NCBI RefSeq assembly: GCF_015351405.1
Contig: NZ_JADKMY010000002.1
Location: 62,001 to 126,000, forward strand
DNA: 64,000 nt
Direction of reading: 5' to 3'
Origin: Corynebacterium suicordis DSM 45110
GTDB taxonomy: Bacteria > Actinomycetota > Actinomycetes > Mycobacteriales > Mycobacteriaceae
The position numbers were made by a program, and so were the translations under genes. Position 1 is the stretch's first letter. Each line of letters begins with the position of its first letter. Under the pieces are notes generated by a model. It worked only from the letters and a program-made list of their open reading frames with translations. It was not told the origin of the DNA and made no database searches. Positions 26,307 to 36,450 of this stretch are shown one piece after another.

Positions 26307-27998
26307 ATGTTTAGTGTCTGGGCACCTAAGGCCGATTCCGTTGAGATTGAGCTGGATGGCACGCGCCGTCCCATGGAGCGCCACGGGGAGTGGTTCCAGC
26401 TGGCCGAACCGCGTGAGCCGGGGGCGCGCTATGGCTTTAGCGTGGATGGGTCGCCGGTGTTTCCGGATCCTCGTTCTCGACGCCAACCCGATGGCATCCA
26501 TGGTCTCTCCGAGGTCTGGATTAATGAGCATCCCGCTGAGACCTTGGGCCGTCCGCTGCGCGGTGAAGTGATTTATGAGCTGCACGTGGGCACGTTCACG
26601 CCAGAAGGAACGCTGGATTCTGCGATTGAGCGACTGGATGACCTGCTTGATGTGGGTGTGAGCGCTGTGGAGCTGCTGCCTGTGCAGCCTTTCGGTGGTC
26701 AGCGCAACTGGGGTTATGACGGGGTGAGCTGGCACGCAGTCTCTGAGGTGTACGGCGGTCCGGATGCGCTGGCGCGTTTCGTGGAAGCTGCGCATGCGAA
26801 GGGCATCGCGGTGATTCTGGACGTGGTCTACAACCACTTCGGGCCGGATGGCAACTACACGGGCGTATTTGGCCCGTACACCACCGGTGGCTCCACGGGT
26901 TGGGGTGAGGTGGTGAATATTCAGGGGGCTCTCTCCGATGAGGTGCGCACGTACATTCTGGATTCAGTGGCTATCTGGACCAAGGAGTTTGGGATTGATG
27001 GGTTGCGGCTGGATGCAGTGCATGCGCTGGATGATGTGGGGGCGGTGAGCATTATCGAGCAGATTCGGGACGTGGCTTCGCCCAGCTATGTAATCGCGGA
27101 GACTGACCAGAATGATCCGAAGTACACGGAGCGTTTTGGGGTGGCGCAGTGGAATGACGACATTCACCACGCGATCCACACCGCTGTCTCTGGTGAGAAC
27201 CACGCTTATTATGCGGACTTCGGGACGGTTGAGGTGCTGGCCACCACCTTCCAGCGGGTGTTCTGGCACGATGGGCGCTTCTCCAGCTTCCGCGAGCGCA
27301 CGCATGGCCGAGCACTACAGTCTCCGGATTATTCACAGTTCGTGGTCTACACCACCACGCATGACCAGACAGGCAACCGCGCTGCAGGTGACCGGCCGAG
27401 CATGAACCTGAGCGTGGAACAGCAGCTTGCCAAGGCTGCACTGGTGCTGATCAGCCCGTTCACGGTGATGCTATTCCAGGGCGAAGAATGGGGAGCTTCT
27501 ACCCCATTCGCATTTTTCGTGGATCACGAGGATCCGGAGCTCAACCGCTTGACCCGCGAGGGGCGGATGCGGGAGTTCGACCGCGCGGGATGGAATCCGG
27601 AGGAGGTTCCGGATCCAGCTGCGGAGAAGACATTCCTGGAATCCAAGCTGAACTGGTCTGAGCGGACCGAAGGTGATCACGCGCACGTACTTGCCGGGTA
27701 CAAGGAATTACTGCAATTGCGTAAGGACTTGCACTTGGCGGAGGCGGAGCTGGTGGATGTGCGCTGGCACTCTGACGAGCCTCTGAGCGAAGAGCTGTTC
27801 ACGGTGGCGCCGGTGACGGGTTCTGAGGAGCTAGGCGGGGGTGATGATCCTGCAGGTTCTAGAGAGGTGGATATCTCCGGCCGGTGGATCGAACTGGTCT
27901 ACCAAGCCCCAGAAAAGTTGGTCACGCTCACGGTCAATCTGAGCGACGAACCAGCGCGTGAGCTGGATGGCTGGGGTTATCGAGTTGTGAGCTCTTAA
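26307..27998 (+). CDS. treZ: Maltooligosyltrehalose trehalohydrolase
   Basis: TreZ releases trehalose from maltooligosyltrehalose made by TreY. The 563-residue GH13 enzyme has an N-terminal CBM48-like region (FSVWAPKADSVEIELDG), then the barrel with Asp in GLRLDAVHALDD (about 235), Glu in VIAETDQND (about 264) and Asp in TTHDQTGNRA (about 352). The ATG is chosen because family proteins begin at this VWAP region; the frame is open far upstream through yigZ. It is a separate unit from treY. Trehalose is the acceptor for corynomycolates in this genus. Confidence 0.95.
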   Translation: MFSVWAPKADSVEIELDGTRRPMERHGEWFQLAEPREPGARYGFSVDGSPVFPDPRSRRQPDGIHGLSEVWINEHPAETLGRPLRGEVIYELHVGTFTPEGTLDSAIERLDDLLDVGVSAVELLPVQPFGGQRNWGYDGVSWHAVSEVYGGPDALARFVEAAHAKGIAVILDVVYNHFGPDGNYTGVFGPYTTGGSTGWGEVVNIQGALSDEVRTYILDSVAIWTKEFGIDGLRLDAVHALDDVGAVSIIEQIRDVASPSYVIAETDQNDPKYTERFGVAQWNDDIHHAIHTAVSGENHAYYADFGTVEVLATTFQRVFWHDGRFSSFRERTHGRALQSPDYSQFVVYTTTHDQTGNRAAGDRPSMNLSVEQQLAKAALVLISPFTVMLFQGEEWGASTPFAFFVDHEDPELNRLTREGRMREFDRAGWNPEEVPDPAAEKTFLESKLNWSERTEGDHAHVLAGYKELLQLRKDLHLAEAELVDVRWHSDEPLSEELFTVAPVTGSEELGGGDDPAGSREVDISGRWIELVYQAPEKLVTLTVNLSDEPARELDGWGYRVVSS

Positions 27999-28012
27999 CG
28001 AGTAGAGATTAA

Positions 28013-28053
28013 GGCTGTTTTCTCAACCTCTAGTCAATGTTGAGAAAACAGCC
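28013..28053. terminator. Hairpin between convergent treZ and the gene at 28066
   Basis: GGCTGTTTTCTCAAC (28013-28027) and GTTGAGAAAACAGCC (28039-28053) form a perfect 15-bp stem with an 11-nt loop. It lies between two convergent genes, 15 nt after treZ and 12 nt after the minus-strand gene. No long U-run follows on either side, so efficiency is uncertain, but it would work in both directions. Confidence 0.7.
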
Positions 28054-28065
28054 CAATGCAGTCGC

Positions 28066-28614
28066 TTACTCTTCGGGAGAATCTGCTGATACCTGCTTTA
28101 GGCCGGTCGCGAGGGAAAGAACAAACGCTTTTTCTTCCTCTGCTCGCCGCGGCTTATCCGCCAGGTCGCTCACATCGGCAGAATCGCCATTACTTGCGAT
28201 GATCTCATCGATTCCACCTGCTCGCTTAATAATCTCTTGTGTCTGCATGCCTCCCCCGGCGCGCTTGATGTTGCGAGCGAGCTCGACCACATCGTTGTCA
28301 GGCATCTGATCACCGTTAAGGATGGTGGCGATTAATGCAGGGTTCTGCACCACGCCATGATTCATTGAGTCGAAACGGTTCCGTAGGTTTGTCATCGTTT
28401 GCTCATTAGACCCGCTCACAACTTCCTCATCAGGAACGGTATCTACAAAGCGAACAAATTCGTCCACTTGACCTTGGTTCTCTACCGCGGCTTGAGTGGT
28501 GGAAACCTGCGAATTAAGCGCATTATCCGGTTCTGAGGCGCATGCCACACCAGCAAATGAAGTGGAGAGTGCCACGGGTAATGCCACAGCTTTCGTACCA
28601 ATGCGAGTTGACAT
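28066..28614 (-). CDS. Orphan exported protein of unknown function
   Basis: This 182-residue precursor has a signal peptide (STRIGTKAVALPVALSTSFAGVACASEPDN). Cleavage could fall after ACA, or C24 could be lipidated from a poor lipobox GVAC. The mature part is acidic and helical, with a short internal echo, IKRAGGGMQTQEIIKRAGG. ATG 28614 has AAAGGGGTGG upstream. Codons end in A or T more often than in neighbouring genes, and the flanks are AT-rich, suggesting recent acquisition. I recognise no family. Confidence 0.65.
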   Translation of the reverse strand: MSTRIGTKAVALPVALSTSFAGVACASEPDNALNSQVSTTQAAVENQGQVDEFVRFVDTVPDEEVVSGSNEQTMTNLRNRFDSMNHGVVQNPALIATILNGDQMPDNDVVELARNIKRAGGGMQTQEIIKRAGGIDEIIASNGDSADVSDLADKPRRAEEEKAFVLSLATGLKQVSADSPEE

Positions 28615-28883
28615 TATCCACCCCTTTCTCAAATAGACTCCATACTTTCCCTATCACGCTAATAAAATAATAAACGTGCATCAAGGATCTATGACTTGTC
28701 TAACACCGAGCAACTCGAACTGCATTGAATACTTACTTTTGCAGTCATATGAATAAGATAATGGCCATAAATCGAACAGGCGGCTAATGCCGCTGTTGCG
28801 TGCGATCCTTATTCCGGATTCGAGCCATCACTTAAAAATAGTCTGGGTTCATTTCACTCTCTACAGCCCCCAGCTCAGCCCAA
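28615..28883. other. AT-rich intergenic region without recognised genes
   Basis: These 269 bp are clearly richer in A+T than the rest of the window, for example the stretch around 28640-28770. No tRNA, transposase remnant or convincing ORF is visible. The minus-strand promoter of the exported protein must lie here, but no single -35/-10 pair stands out. Confidence 0.5.
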
Positions 28884-29330
28884 TTAGCCCCGCCCATAAA
28901 GCGGGAGCACCGCCTCAGTCACCAGTGGCGCGAGGTCATTGGGCAGCTCAACACCTTCAGAGAAGTCCAACCACCGCAGCTCTTCGATCTCCGCAGCAGA
29001 GTGAGAAATCAGCACTGCCGCATTCTCCGCCGGATCCCCGGCGCGATACTCAAACAAATGAGCTTTGACTAGTGTGTCGGCTTCATTGGCAGCGTCGGCA
29101 ACAAAGGTTCCCAAGAACGTGAGTTCGGTGGGTCGCACGCGCACGCCGAGCTCCTCGGCCACCTCGCGCACGGCAGTCTCGACTGAACTCTCCCCCGGTT
29201 CGGGCTTGCCGCCGGGATGCATGAATAGCTCGGTGCCGCGTTTGCGGACGGTGAGCATGCGGCGGTGGGCATCGAAGAAAACTACCGCGCTGACCTCGAT
29301 GACCGCCCGCGAGGAAACAGGCTCAGGCAA
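28884..29330 (-). CDS. Nudix hydrolase overlapping dnaE
   Basis: This 148-residue Nudix protein has the complete box [24 protein letters not shown] (G at about 41, REVAEELG near 56-63). Family members hydrolyse nucleoside diphosphates linked to another moiety; substrates include oxidised dNTPs (MutT) and NUDT12-like compounds. The only upstream start is TTG at 29330, eight bases inside the dnaE end, so it depends on dnaE translation. Physical coupling to the replicative polymerase suggests, but does not prove, nucleotide-pool cleansing. Confidence 0.85.
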   Translation of the reverse strand: MPEPVSSRAVIEVSAVVFFDAHRRMLTVRKRGTELFMHPGGKPEPGESSVETAVREVAEELGVRVRPTELTFLGTFVADAANEADTLVKAHLFEYRAGDPAENAAVLISHSAAEIEELRWLDFSEGVELPNDLAPLVTEAVLPLYGRG

Positions 29331-32300
29331 AGATGCCCTCCCACGTGGCAGCCTTCAGGTCACCCATCAGGGACGGCGACTTGCTCACGCGCATCTCGGA
29401 GCCGAGCATGTACTGCACCTGCTCGTCGCCATCGACGACCGTGAGGTACACATCCGAATCGCCCTTGTTTTGTGCCAGCACGCGCTTGAGCCGATTCATG
29501 TTGTCGGTAGTGGCCTGGTCAACGCGCATGTGTAGGCGCAGCGGCACGCCCGTTCCGGAACCAGCGGAGAGCTCTGCGGACTTCAGGTCCTCGCAGAACA
29601 GGCTCATGCGGTCTTCCTTGTAGCGCACCCGAGCCTTGGCCAGCACGATGTTATCTTCCACAATCTGCGGCGCCACCAGCTGATACGTCTTGGCAAACAC
29701 CAGCAGTTCCACCTGCGCCCCGTGGTGATCCTCCAGCGTGGCAATCACCCACGGCGAACCCTTCCGGTCCACGCGCCTTTCCACCGAGGAAATGATGCCG
29801 CCGATGCGCACCTCGCGGTTATCCGCCAGCTCACCGGAAAGCACCTTGGTCAGTGGCGTATCCACCTGAGCTTCTAGCGCAGATTCGAAACCATCCAGCG
29901 GGTGGCCGGAGACATAGAGGCCCAGCATGTCTCGCTCCAAGGCCAGCTCGTGCTTGCGCTCCCACGTGTGATCCGGCACCTCCACGCGGAAAACATCCCC
30001 GGCGGCATCGTCTTCCAGCCCGGCGAACAGGTCAAACTGTCCCTTCGCTGCGGCCTTCTTGGTGTTGATCACGGCATCCACCGCGCCCTCATGAACCAGC
30101 ACCAGACCCTTGCGCGGGTGGCCCAGCGAATCGAACGCGCCCGCCTTGATCAGCGATTCCGTCACGCGCTTGGAACACGCCACGGCATCGATCTTGTCCA
30201 GGTAATCGGAGAAGTTCTTGAACGCGCCCTTTTCTTTTCTCGACGCCACAATAGACTCCACCACTTCTTCACCCACGTTTCGCACGGCGCCCAGGCCGAA
30301 GCGAATATCGGTTCCCACCGATTGGAAGGTGTAGGCGGACTCGTTGACATCCGGGGAGAGCACCTTGATACCCAGGTGGCGGCAATCCGCCAGGTAGATC
30401 GCGGATTTATCCTTCTTGTCAGACACGCTGGTCAGCAGCGCGGCCATGTACTCGGCGGTGTAGTTTGCCTTGAGATACGCGGTCCAGAAGCTCACCAGGC
30501 CGTAGCCAGCGGCGTGCGACTTGTTAAACGCGTAGCCCGCGAAAGGCAGGATGGTGTCCCACAGCTGCTTGATGGCCTCGTCTGAATAACCGTTGTCCTT
30601 CATGCCGGCCTCGAAGGCCGCGAATTCCTTCGCCAGCACCTCTGGCTTCTTCTTACCCATGGCTTTACGGAAACCATCGGCCTGGCCAGCGGTGTAGTTA
30701 GCCACTTTCTGGGAGATCCTCATGATCTGCTCCTGATACACAATCAGGCCATAGGTCTCCTCCAGGATTTCCTGCAGCGGCTCTTCCAGCTCTGGGTGGA
30801 TGGGCACAATCGGCTTGCGGTCATTCTTGCGGTCCGCGTATTCCCAGTGCGCACCCACACCCATTGGACCCGGACGGTACAGGGCCAATGCGGCCACGAT
30901 GTCATTGAAGCCGGTGGGCTGCATCCGCTTCAGCAGCTCCTGCATACCACCGGAGTCCAGCTGGAACACACCCAAGGTGTCGCCGCGCGCGAGGAGCTCG
31001 TAGGCGGCTTTATCGTCTGTGGTCAGACCTTCAAGGTCCAGATCTTCCCCACGGTTGGTCTTGATGTTATCGATGCAATCACCGATCACCGTGAGGTTAC
31101 GCAAGCCCAGGAAGTCCATCTTCAGCAGGCCAATGGCCTCACAGGCTGGGTATGGCCAGCCGGTGATCAGCGCGCCATCCTGCTTGCGCTTCCACATGGG
31201 GATGCAATCCAGCAGCGGCACGCTGGACATAATCACCGCACAAGCGTGCACGCCGGCTTGGCGAACCACGCCTTCCAAGCCCAGCGCGTCATCGTAGATC
31301 TTCTTCACATCGGGATCGGTCTCGATGAGCTGGCGCACCTCGGCGGCCTCTGCGTAGCGCTCATGGTTCGGATCCGTGATGCCCGTCAGCGGGATGTCCT
31401 TGGCCATGATCGCTGGTGGCAGCGCCTTGGTGATGCGGTCTGCCATCTGGAAACCGGCCTGCCCATAGTGCGCACGCGCGGCATCCTTGATGGCCTGCTT
31501 CGTCTTCACCGTGCCGAAAGTAATCACCTGAGCGATCTTGTCCTCACCCCAGCGATCGGAGGCATAGCGGATCATCTCGCCGCGGCGTCGATCATCGAAG
31601 TCGATATCGATATCCGGTGCGGACGGACGCTCCGGGTTGAGGAAGCGCTCGAAGAGCAGCCCATGCTCAATGGGGTCAATATTTGTGATGGTCAGCGCGT
31701 ACGCCACCAGCGCACCAGCAGCGGAACCACGGCCGGGGCCCACGCGGATGCCTACGGAGCGGGCGTAGTGGATTAGCTCGGCCACGATGAGGAAGTAGGA
31801 AGGGTAACCCTTCATGTCGATGACCTCGACTTCATACTTCGCCCGGTCGATGTATTCCTGTGGCACCTGCTCGCCGGCGAAGCGCTTGTCCAGGCCCTCC
31901 ATCACCTCGTGCATCAGCCAGGTGGTCGGGGTGTAACCCTCGGGTACTTCCGCCACTGGCATGCGGTCATGCGGGTGCTCGTCCCACACTTCGCTGTAAT
32001 CCTGCACGCGCTCGGCCACCAGCAGGGTGTTATCGCAGCCATCTTCCACCACGTGATCCCACTGCGCGCGGAGGTCTTCTGCCGTGCGCAGGTAGAAGCC
32101 CGATCCGGAGAAGGCAAAGCGCTTGCCACCTTCGTCATAGGTGGGCTCGTCCATGGTGGAGCCGGACTGCACGCAGAGCATGACCTCGTGCGCCTTGGCC
32201 TGGCTTTCCAGCACGTAGTGGCAGTCATTGGTCACCAGTGGCGGGATGCCCAGCTTTCGGCCCACTTCCAGAAGGTCATCGCGGACGCGCTTTTCGATGT

Positions 32301-32889
32301 CCAGCCCGTGGTCCATCAGCTCTAGGAAGTAGTTGTCCTTGCCGTAGATGTCCTGCCACATCGCGGCGGCTTCCACTGCCTGATCGAACTGTCCCAAGCG
32401 CAGGCGGGTTTGTACGTCGCCGGAAGGACAACCGGTGGTGGCGATGATGCCCTCAGCACGCTCGGCAATCAGCTCGGCATCCATGCGTGCCCACTTGCCG
32501 TACTGGCCCTCATAGCTGGCCATGGAGCTCAAGTAGAAGAGATTGCGCAGGCCCTGGGCAGTTTCCGCAACCATGGTCTGGTGCAGGTAAGCACCGGAGG
32601 CGGAGACATCGTCACGCTTCTGCTCCGGGTTTCCCCAGCGCACGCGGGTGGTGCTGAAGCGGGACTCCGGCGCGATATATGCCTCGATGCCGATGATGGG
32701 CTTGATGCCCGCGGCGGTCATCGCCCGGTAGAAGGAATCCGCGCCGTACATGTTGCCGTGGTCAGTCATGCCCACCGCGGGCATCCCCTGGCGCGCCGCT
32801 TCTTCGGCCAGCATATCCACCTTGGCCATGCCATCGAGCATGGAGTATTCGGTGTGATTATGCAGATGGACGAAAGAAGATTTAGCCAT
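29323..32889 (-). CDS. dnaE: DNA polymerase III alpha subunit DnaE1
   Basis: This is the replicative polymerase catalytic subunit, 1188 residues. The N-terminal PHP domain opens with [15 protein letters not shown] and retains TDHGNMYG. The palm carries PDIDIDFDD (about 427-435) and a third acidic residue near [12 protein letters not shown] (about 590). A helix-hairpin-helix region is followed by an OB fold ([13 protein letters not shown], near 1010). ATG 32889 has AGGAAG about 10 nt upstream. It is transcribed with the Nudix gene and diverges from the PLP gene at 33002. Identification is firm. Confidence 0.97.
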   Translation of the reverse strand: MAKSSFVHLHNHTEYSMLDGMAKVDMLAEEAARQGMPAVGMTDHGNMYGADSFYRAMTAAGIKPIIGIEAYIAPESRFSTTRVRWGNPEQKRDDVSASGAYLHQTMVAETAQGLRNLFYLSSMASYEGQYGKWARMDAELIAERAEGIIATTGCPSGDVQTRLRLGQFDQAVEAAAMWQDIYGKDNYFLELMDHGLDIEKRVRDDLLEVGRKLGIPPLVTNDCHYVLESQAKAHEVMLCVQSGSTMDEPTYDEGGKRFAFSGSGFYLRTAEDLRAQWDHVVEDGCDNTLLVAERVQDYSEVWDEHPHDRMPVAEVPEGYTPTTWLMHEVMEGLDKRFAGEQVPQEYIDRAKYEVEVIDMKGYPSYFLIVAELIHYARSVGIRVGPGRGSAAGALVAYALTITNIDPIEHGLLFERFLNPERPSAPDIDIDFDDRRRGEMIRYASDRWGEDKIAQVITFGTVKTKQAIKDAARAHYGQAGFQMADRITKALPPAIMAKDIPLTGITDPNHERYAEAAEVRQLIETDPDVKKIYDDALGLEGVVRQAGVHACAVIMSSVPLLDCIPMWKRKQDGALITGWPYPACEAIGLLKMDFLGLRNLTVIGDCIDNIKTNRGEDLDLEGLTTDDKAAYELLARGDTLGVFQLDSGGMQELLKRMQPTGFNDIVAALALYRPGPMGVGAHWEYADRKNDRKPIVPIHPELEEPLQEILEETYGLIVYQEQIMRISQKVANYTAGQADGFRKAMGKKKPEVLAKEFAAFEAGMKDNGYSDEAIKQLWDTILPFAGYAFNKSHAAGYGLVSFWTAYLKANYTAEYMAALLTSVSDKKDKSAIYLADCRHLGIKVLSPDVNESAYTFQSVGTDIRFGLGAVRNVGEEVVESIVASRKEKGAFKNFSDYLDKIDAVACSKRVTESLIKAGAFDSLGHPRKGLVLVHEGAVDAVINTKKAAAKGQFDLFAGLEDDAAGDVFRVEVPDHTWERKHELALERDMLGLYVSGHPLDGFESALEAQVDTPLTKVLSGELADNREVRIGGIISSVERRVDRKGSPWVIATLEDHHGAQVELLVFAKTYQLVAPQIVEDNIVLAKARVRYKEDRMSLFCEDLKSAELSAGSGTGVPLRLHMRVDQATTDNMNRLKRVLAQNKGDSDVYLTVVDGDEQVQYMLGSEMRVSKSPSLMGDLKAATWEGIFA

Positions 32890-32988
32890 GTACGCGCTTC
32901 CTACTGTCTTTTTTGTAATCTTTTTGCCGAGGAAAGCATCTTCCCGGCGATGTTGCTGAATTCTCCCTAAGGAGCGTTAATCACACCG

Positions 32989-32994
32989 TAGTCT
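32989..32994 (+). promoter_or_regulatory. -10 hexamer for leaderless PLP-protein gene
   Basis: TAGTCT ends 7 nt before the GTG start at 33002. The spacer ATCCCCT contains no Shine-Dalgarno sequence. Confidence 0.45.
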
Positions 32995-33001
32995 ATCCCC
33001 T

Positions 33002-34180
33002 GTGAAGCAAGATATTCGTTCCGCAGTTGCACACCTGGACGCGCCGTTTGCCGTCCTCGATTTAGACGCCGCACTGGAAAACGCCGCAGACATGGTTCGC
33101 CGCGCGAATGGCACCCCCATTCGCCTGGCCAGCAAGTCCATCCGCATCCGCGAGCTGATGAAGCGCGTGCTGGAACTGCCGGGCTACCACGGCATCCTGG
33201 CCTACAACCTCACCGAGGCCCTGTGGCTGGTGGAATCGGGCGCCTCCGACGACGTCGTGGTGGCCTACCCCACCGCCAATCGCTCCGCCCTGCGCGCGCT
33301 CTTCGCAGACCAGCGCGCCCTGAACAGCATCACGCTGGTGGTTGATTCCGTGGAGCACCTGGATTTCATCGATGCGGTGGCGCCTACTGATCAACGTGGT
33401 GAGGTGCGTTTATGTGTTGATATCGACGCTAGCCTCGAGCTGGGAAAGCTACACCTCGGAGCCATGCGCTCCCCTCTCCACAGCGTCTCCGAGGTGCGAG
33501 GATTCCTCGATGCGGTGTGCACCCGCCCCGGGTTCAAACTCGTTGGATTGCTCGCCTATGAGGGGCAGATTGCCGGCACCACGGACACCTCCCGGGTCGT
33601 GTCGCTGATGAAGTGGGCCTCCACCAAAGAACTGGCACCTCGGCGCAAAAAGATCGTGAACACGGTGAATGCCCGTTTGCGCAGCCTGGGCAAACCTCCG
33701 CTGGAATTCGTCAACGGTGGCGGCACCGGTTCCATCGAGAACACCTCTGCGGAAGACGCAGTCACGGAGATCGGCGCGGGATCGGGAATCATCGGCTCGG
33801 CTCTGTTTGATCACTACAAGCAGTTCACTCCCCAGCCCGCAGAATGGTTCGTGCTACCCGTGGTTCGGCGACCAGCAGCAAACACTGTGACGGTTGCTGG
33901 TGGAGGCAGGGTGGCGTCGGGCCCCATTGGAAAGGACCGACTACCGCACGTGGCCTGGCCACCCGAGCTTTCCACCAACACCATGGAAGGTTTCGGAGAA
34001 GTGCAGACCCCATTGAGTGGCGATGCAGCTGCAGAACTGAAACTGGGGGATCATGTGTGGATGCGCCCCTCCAAAGCCGGCGAGCAGACCGAATATTTTA
34101 ATTCAATCGTGGTGGTTTCCCAGGGTCGGGTTATTGATGAATGGGCCACCTACCGGGGCGAGAGAAAGAGTTTTGTGTAA
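33002..34180 (+). CDS. Fold-type III PLP protein (alanine racemase/D-threonine aldolase-like)
   Basis: This 392-residue protein has an N-terminal alanine-racemase-like barrel. The PLP lysine is probably in PIRLASKSIRI (about 39-49), the region LAYNLTEALWLVESGASDDVVVAYP follows, and VNGGGTGSIENTS (about 239-251) binds phosphate. The C-terminal beta domain contains GDHVWMRPSKAGE, as in D-serine dehydratase/D-threonine aldolase relatives. GTG is the only reasonable start. Its stop overlaps the ATG of the lactone oxidase (TAATG). A similar neighbouring pair is known in mycobacteria. Substrate unknown. Confidence 0.8.
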   Translation: MKQDIRSAVAHLDAPFAVLDLDAALENAADMVRRANGTPIRLASKSIRIRELMKRVLELPGYHGILAYNLTEALWLVESGASDDVVVAYPTANRSALRALFADQRALNSITLVVDSVEHLDFIDAVAPTDQRGEVRLCVDIDASLELGKLHLGAMRSPLHSVSEVRGFLDAVCTRPGFKLVGLLAYEGQIAGTTDTSRVVSLMKWASTKELAPRRKKIVNTVNARLRSLGKPPLEFVNGGGTGSIENTSAEDAVTEIGAGSGIIGSALFDHYKQFTPQPAEWFVLPVVRRPAANTVTVAGGGRVASGPIGKDRLPHVAWPPELSTNTMEGFGEVQTPLSGDAAAELKLGDHVWMRPSKAGEQTEYFNSIVVVSQGRVIDEWATYRGERKSFV

Positions 34181-35502
34181 TGGCACGTGCAACATGGAAT
34201 AACTGGTCTGGATCAGTCAGCGCCAACCCGAAGGAAATCGCGCAACCGCGCAGCGAAGCCGAATTAGTGAAGCTCATTCAGCAGGCCGCGACAACCGGCA
34301 GCCGGGTCAAAGCGGTGGGCGCGGGGCACTCGTTCATGCCGCTCGCGGAGACCGCGGGCGTTTTGGTGAACTTGGACAACCTGAGTGGCTTGGTGCATTT
34401 CGACCGGGACAACATGACCGTGACCCTGCACGCGGGCACTCGGTTACGCGATCTTCCGGAATTGCTGCGGCCCCTGGGTGTAGCGCTGGCGAATCAGGGC
34501 GACGTGGACCCGCAGTCCATCGTGGGCGCGATCAGCACCGGAACCCACGGCACGGGAGTCAACCACACCGGGTTTGCCGGGATGCTCCGGAGTTTCCGCA
34601 TCATCACCGCGGACGGCTCCATTCACGATGCTCACCCCAATGCGGCCGATGAACTGGACCGCGAGCTGTACCACTTGGGGCGGATTTCCTTGGGCGCGCT
34701 GGGCATCATCACGCAGGTAGAGATGGACGTGGTGCCGACCTTCGTGCTGGAGGCCAAAGAAGCCGCCGAGCCCCTGGGCCCCCTGGTTGATACGTTCTCC
34801 GATAGGGCGCACGCTGCGGATCACCTGGAGTTCTACTGGTTCCCCCACACCAAGGTGGCACACGTGAAAACCAACACGCGCCGGGCCGCTGATGTGCAAA
34901 CGTCACCCATTGCGCGTTGGCAAGAAGTGATGGCCGATGAACTACTGAACAACGTGCTGTTCGGAGCCATGAACTACCTCTCCGGATGGGTGCCCAGCAC
35001 CACGCGCACGCTGGCGCGAATCTCCGCCAGCACCTTGGCGCAAAGGGAATACTCCGATGCGGCGCACGACGTGTTTGTCTCGCAGCGCCGAGTGCGCTTC
35101 AACGAGATGGAATACTCGGTGCCACTGGCCGATGCCACCGAGGTGCTCAAGGAAGTGCAGCACACGATCAATACCTGTGGCGAGCAGGTGCTCTTCCCGA
35201 TCGAAGTGCGTGCGACCAGCGCTGACGATGTTCCACTCTCCACCGCCAAGGGGCGGGAATCCTGCTACATCGCGGTGCACCGCCACCACCCGCAGGATCA
35301 GTGGGCGTACTTCCGGCACCTGGAGCCAATCTTCAAGGAAGCTGAAGGCCGGCCACACTGGGGCAAGCTCCACACCCTGGGTCATGAGGATCTGCTGGAG
35401 AGGCACGAGGACTTCGCTGCTGTGACCCGCCTGCGGGCGAAGGTTGATCCGGAGGGGGTGTTCGTCAATCCGCTGCTGGAGCGGATGTTTGGGCTGGTTT
35501 AG
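34180..35502 (+). CDS. FAD-linked aldonolactone oxidase/dehydrogenase (ALO family)
   Basis: This 440-residue VAO-fold flavoenzyme has an N-terminal FAD domain with SEAELVKLIQQAA, VKAVGAGHSFMPLAET (about 42-57) and ISTGTHGTG (about 112-120), which binds the diphosphate. The C-terminal substrate domain ends HWGKLHTL and FVNPLLERMFGL, the ALO signature. Likely substrates are L-gulono- or D-arabinono-1,4-lactone. The usual FAD-anchoring position after GAGHS cannot be assigned with certainty. The start ATG overlaps the previous stop. It is convergent with rarD. Confidence 0.88.
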   Translation: MARATWNNWSGSVSANPKEIAQPRSEAELVKLIQQAATTGSRVKAVGAGHSFMPLAETAGVLVNLDNLSGLVHFDRDNMTVTLHAGTRLRDLPELLRPLGVALANQGDVDPQSIVGAISTGTHGTGVNHTGFAGMLRSFRIITADGSIHDAHPNAADELDRELYHLGRISLGALGIITQVEMDVVPTFVLEAKEAAEPLGPLVDTFSDRAHAADHLEFYWFPHTKVAHVKTNTRRAADVQTSPIARWQEVMADELLNNVLFGAMNYLSGWVPSTTRTLARISASTLAQREYSDAAHDVFVSQRRVRFNEMEYSVPLADATEVLKEVQHTINTCGEQVLFPIEVRATSADDVPLSTAKGRESCYIAVHRHHPQDQWAYFRHLEPIFKEAEGRPHWGKLHTLGHEDLLERHEDFAAVTRLRAKVDPEGVFVNPLLERMFGLV

Positions 35503-35541
35503 CTCGCTGGTTGGTAGTTGACTGGTTAGGCTGCTGGCTGG

Positions 35542-36450
35542 TTAATCTGCTGCCTGCGCGGATGCCGATTGCGCGGCGGCTCGTTCGCGTTTCCCGGCGC
35601 GAGCAGCTCGGGTGCGCAGCAAGAGATCCGCGATGAAGATGGCCAGCGCCACCCAGATGATCACGAAGCCCACCCACCTGCCGGGCTCGATGTATTCCTT
35701 GGTGACGAACACCGCCCAGAGCATCTGCAGCATGGGGGTGATGTACTGGATCATTCCCAAACTGGTGAGGGTCAGCGCATGCGCTGCCCGAGCGAAACAC
35801 AGCAGCGGTAGTGCCGTGACAACGCCCGCCAACATCAGGAGCACCGCGTGGCTGGGCCCATCCTGCACAAAGGTGTTGCTGCCTTGGGATTGCAGCCACA
35901 AAATGTAGCCCACACCCACGGGAGCCAGGACCATAGTTTCTGCCATGAGGGAGATCTGCGGGCTCAGAGTGATTCGCTTTTTCAGCAATCCATACAGGCC
36001 AAAACTCACGGCCAGTAGCAGCGGGATCCACGGCGGTGTACCCAGCATGATGGTCATGATGATCACAGCCGCGGCAGCTAACCCCACCGAGATTTTCTGC
36101 AGTGGGCGCAGCGATTCCCGCAGCACGATCACTCCCAGCAACACGCTTACCAGGGGGTTGATGAAGTAGCCCAGGGCAGCATCCGCCACCTTGCCGCTGT
36201 TCACTGCATAGACGTACACGCCCCAGTTCACGGAGATCACGATGGCCGCAGCGGTGACCAACAACCACTCCAGCTTGGTGATCTTGCGCAGCTTGCCCAG
36301 GTTGCCCACCACGGCCAGCACCAATCCCATGAACACGAACGTCCAGAGGAAGCGGTGAGACAGGATCTCTAGCGGACCGGCTGGTTTGAGCAAGGGGAAG
36401 AAGGCGGGGAACAAGCCCCACATTCCATATGCCAAGAAGCCCCAGATCAT
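35542..36450 (-). CDS. rarD: RarD-type EamA transporter
   Basis: This 302-residue protein has about ten membrane helices in two EamA repeats. It matches the RarD family through GFLAYGMWGLFPAFFPLLKP, the conserved ILSHRFLWT (about 29-37), NWGVYVYAVNSGKVADAALGYFINPLVSVLLG and SLGMIQYITPMLQMLWAV. The C-terminus is basic and Ala-rich. ATG 36450 overlaps the upstream stop as ATGA. Substrate is unknown for the family. Confidence 0.88.
   Translation of the reverse strand: MIWGFLAYGMWGLFPAFFPLLKPAGPLEILSHRFLWTFVFMGLVLAVVGNLGKLRKITKLEWLLVTAAAIVISVNWGVYVYAVNSGKVADAALGYFINPLVSVLLGVIVLRESLRPLQKISVGLAAAAVIIMTIMLGTPPWIPLLLAVSFGLYGLLKKRITLSPQISLMAETMVLAPVGVGYILWLQSQGSNTFVQDGPSHAVLLMLAGVVTALPLLCFARAAHALTLTSLGMIQYITPMLQMLWAVFVTKEYIEPGRWVGFVIIWVALAIFIADLLLRTRAARAGKRERAAAQSASAQAAD

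Noticed and set aside
35493..35545. Repeated CTGGTT units between the lactone oxidase gene and rarD
   Set aside because: The copies are short and irregularly spaced in a tiny convergent gap and may be chance.
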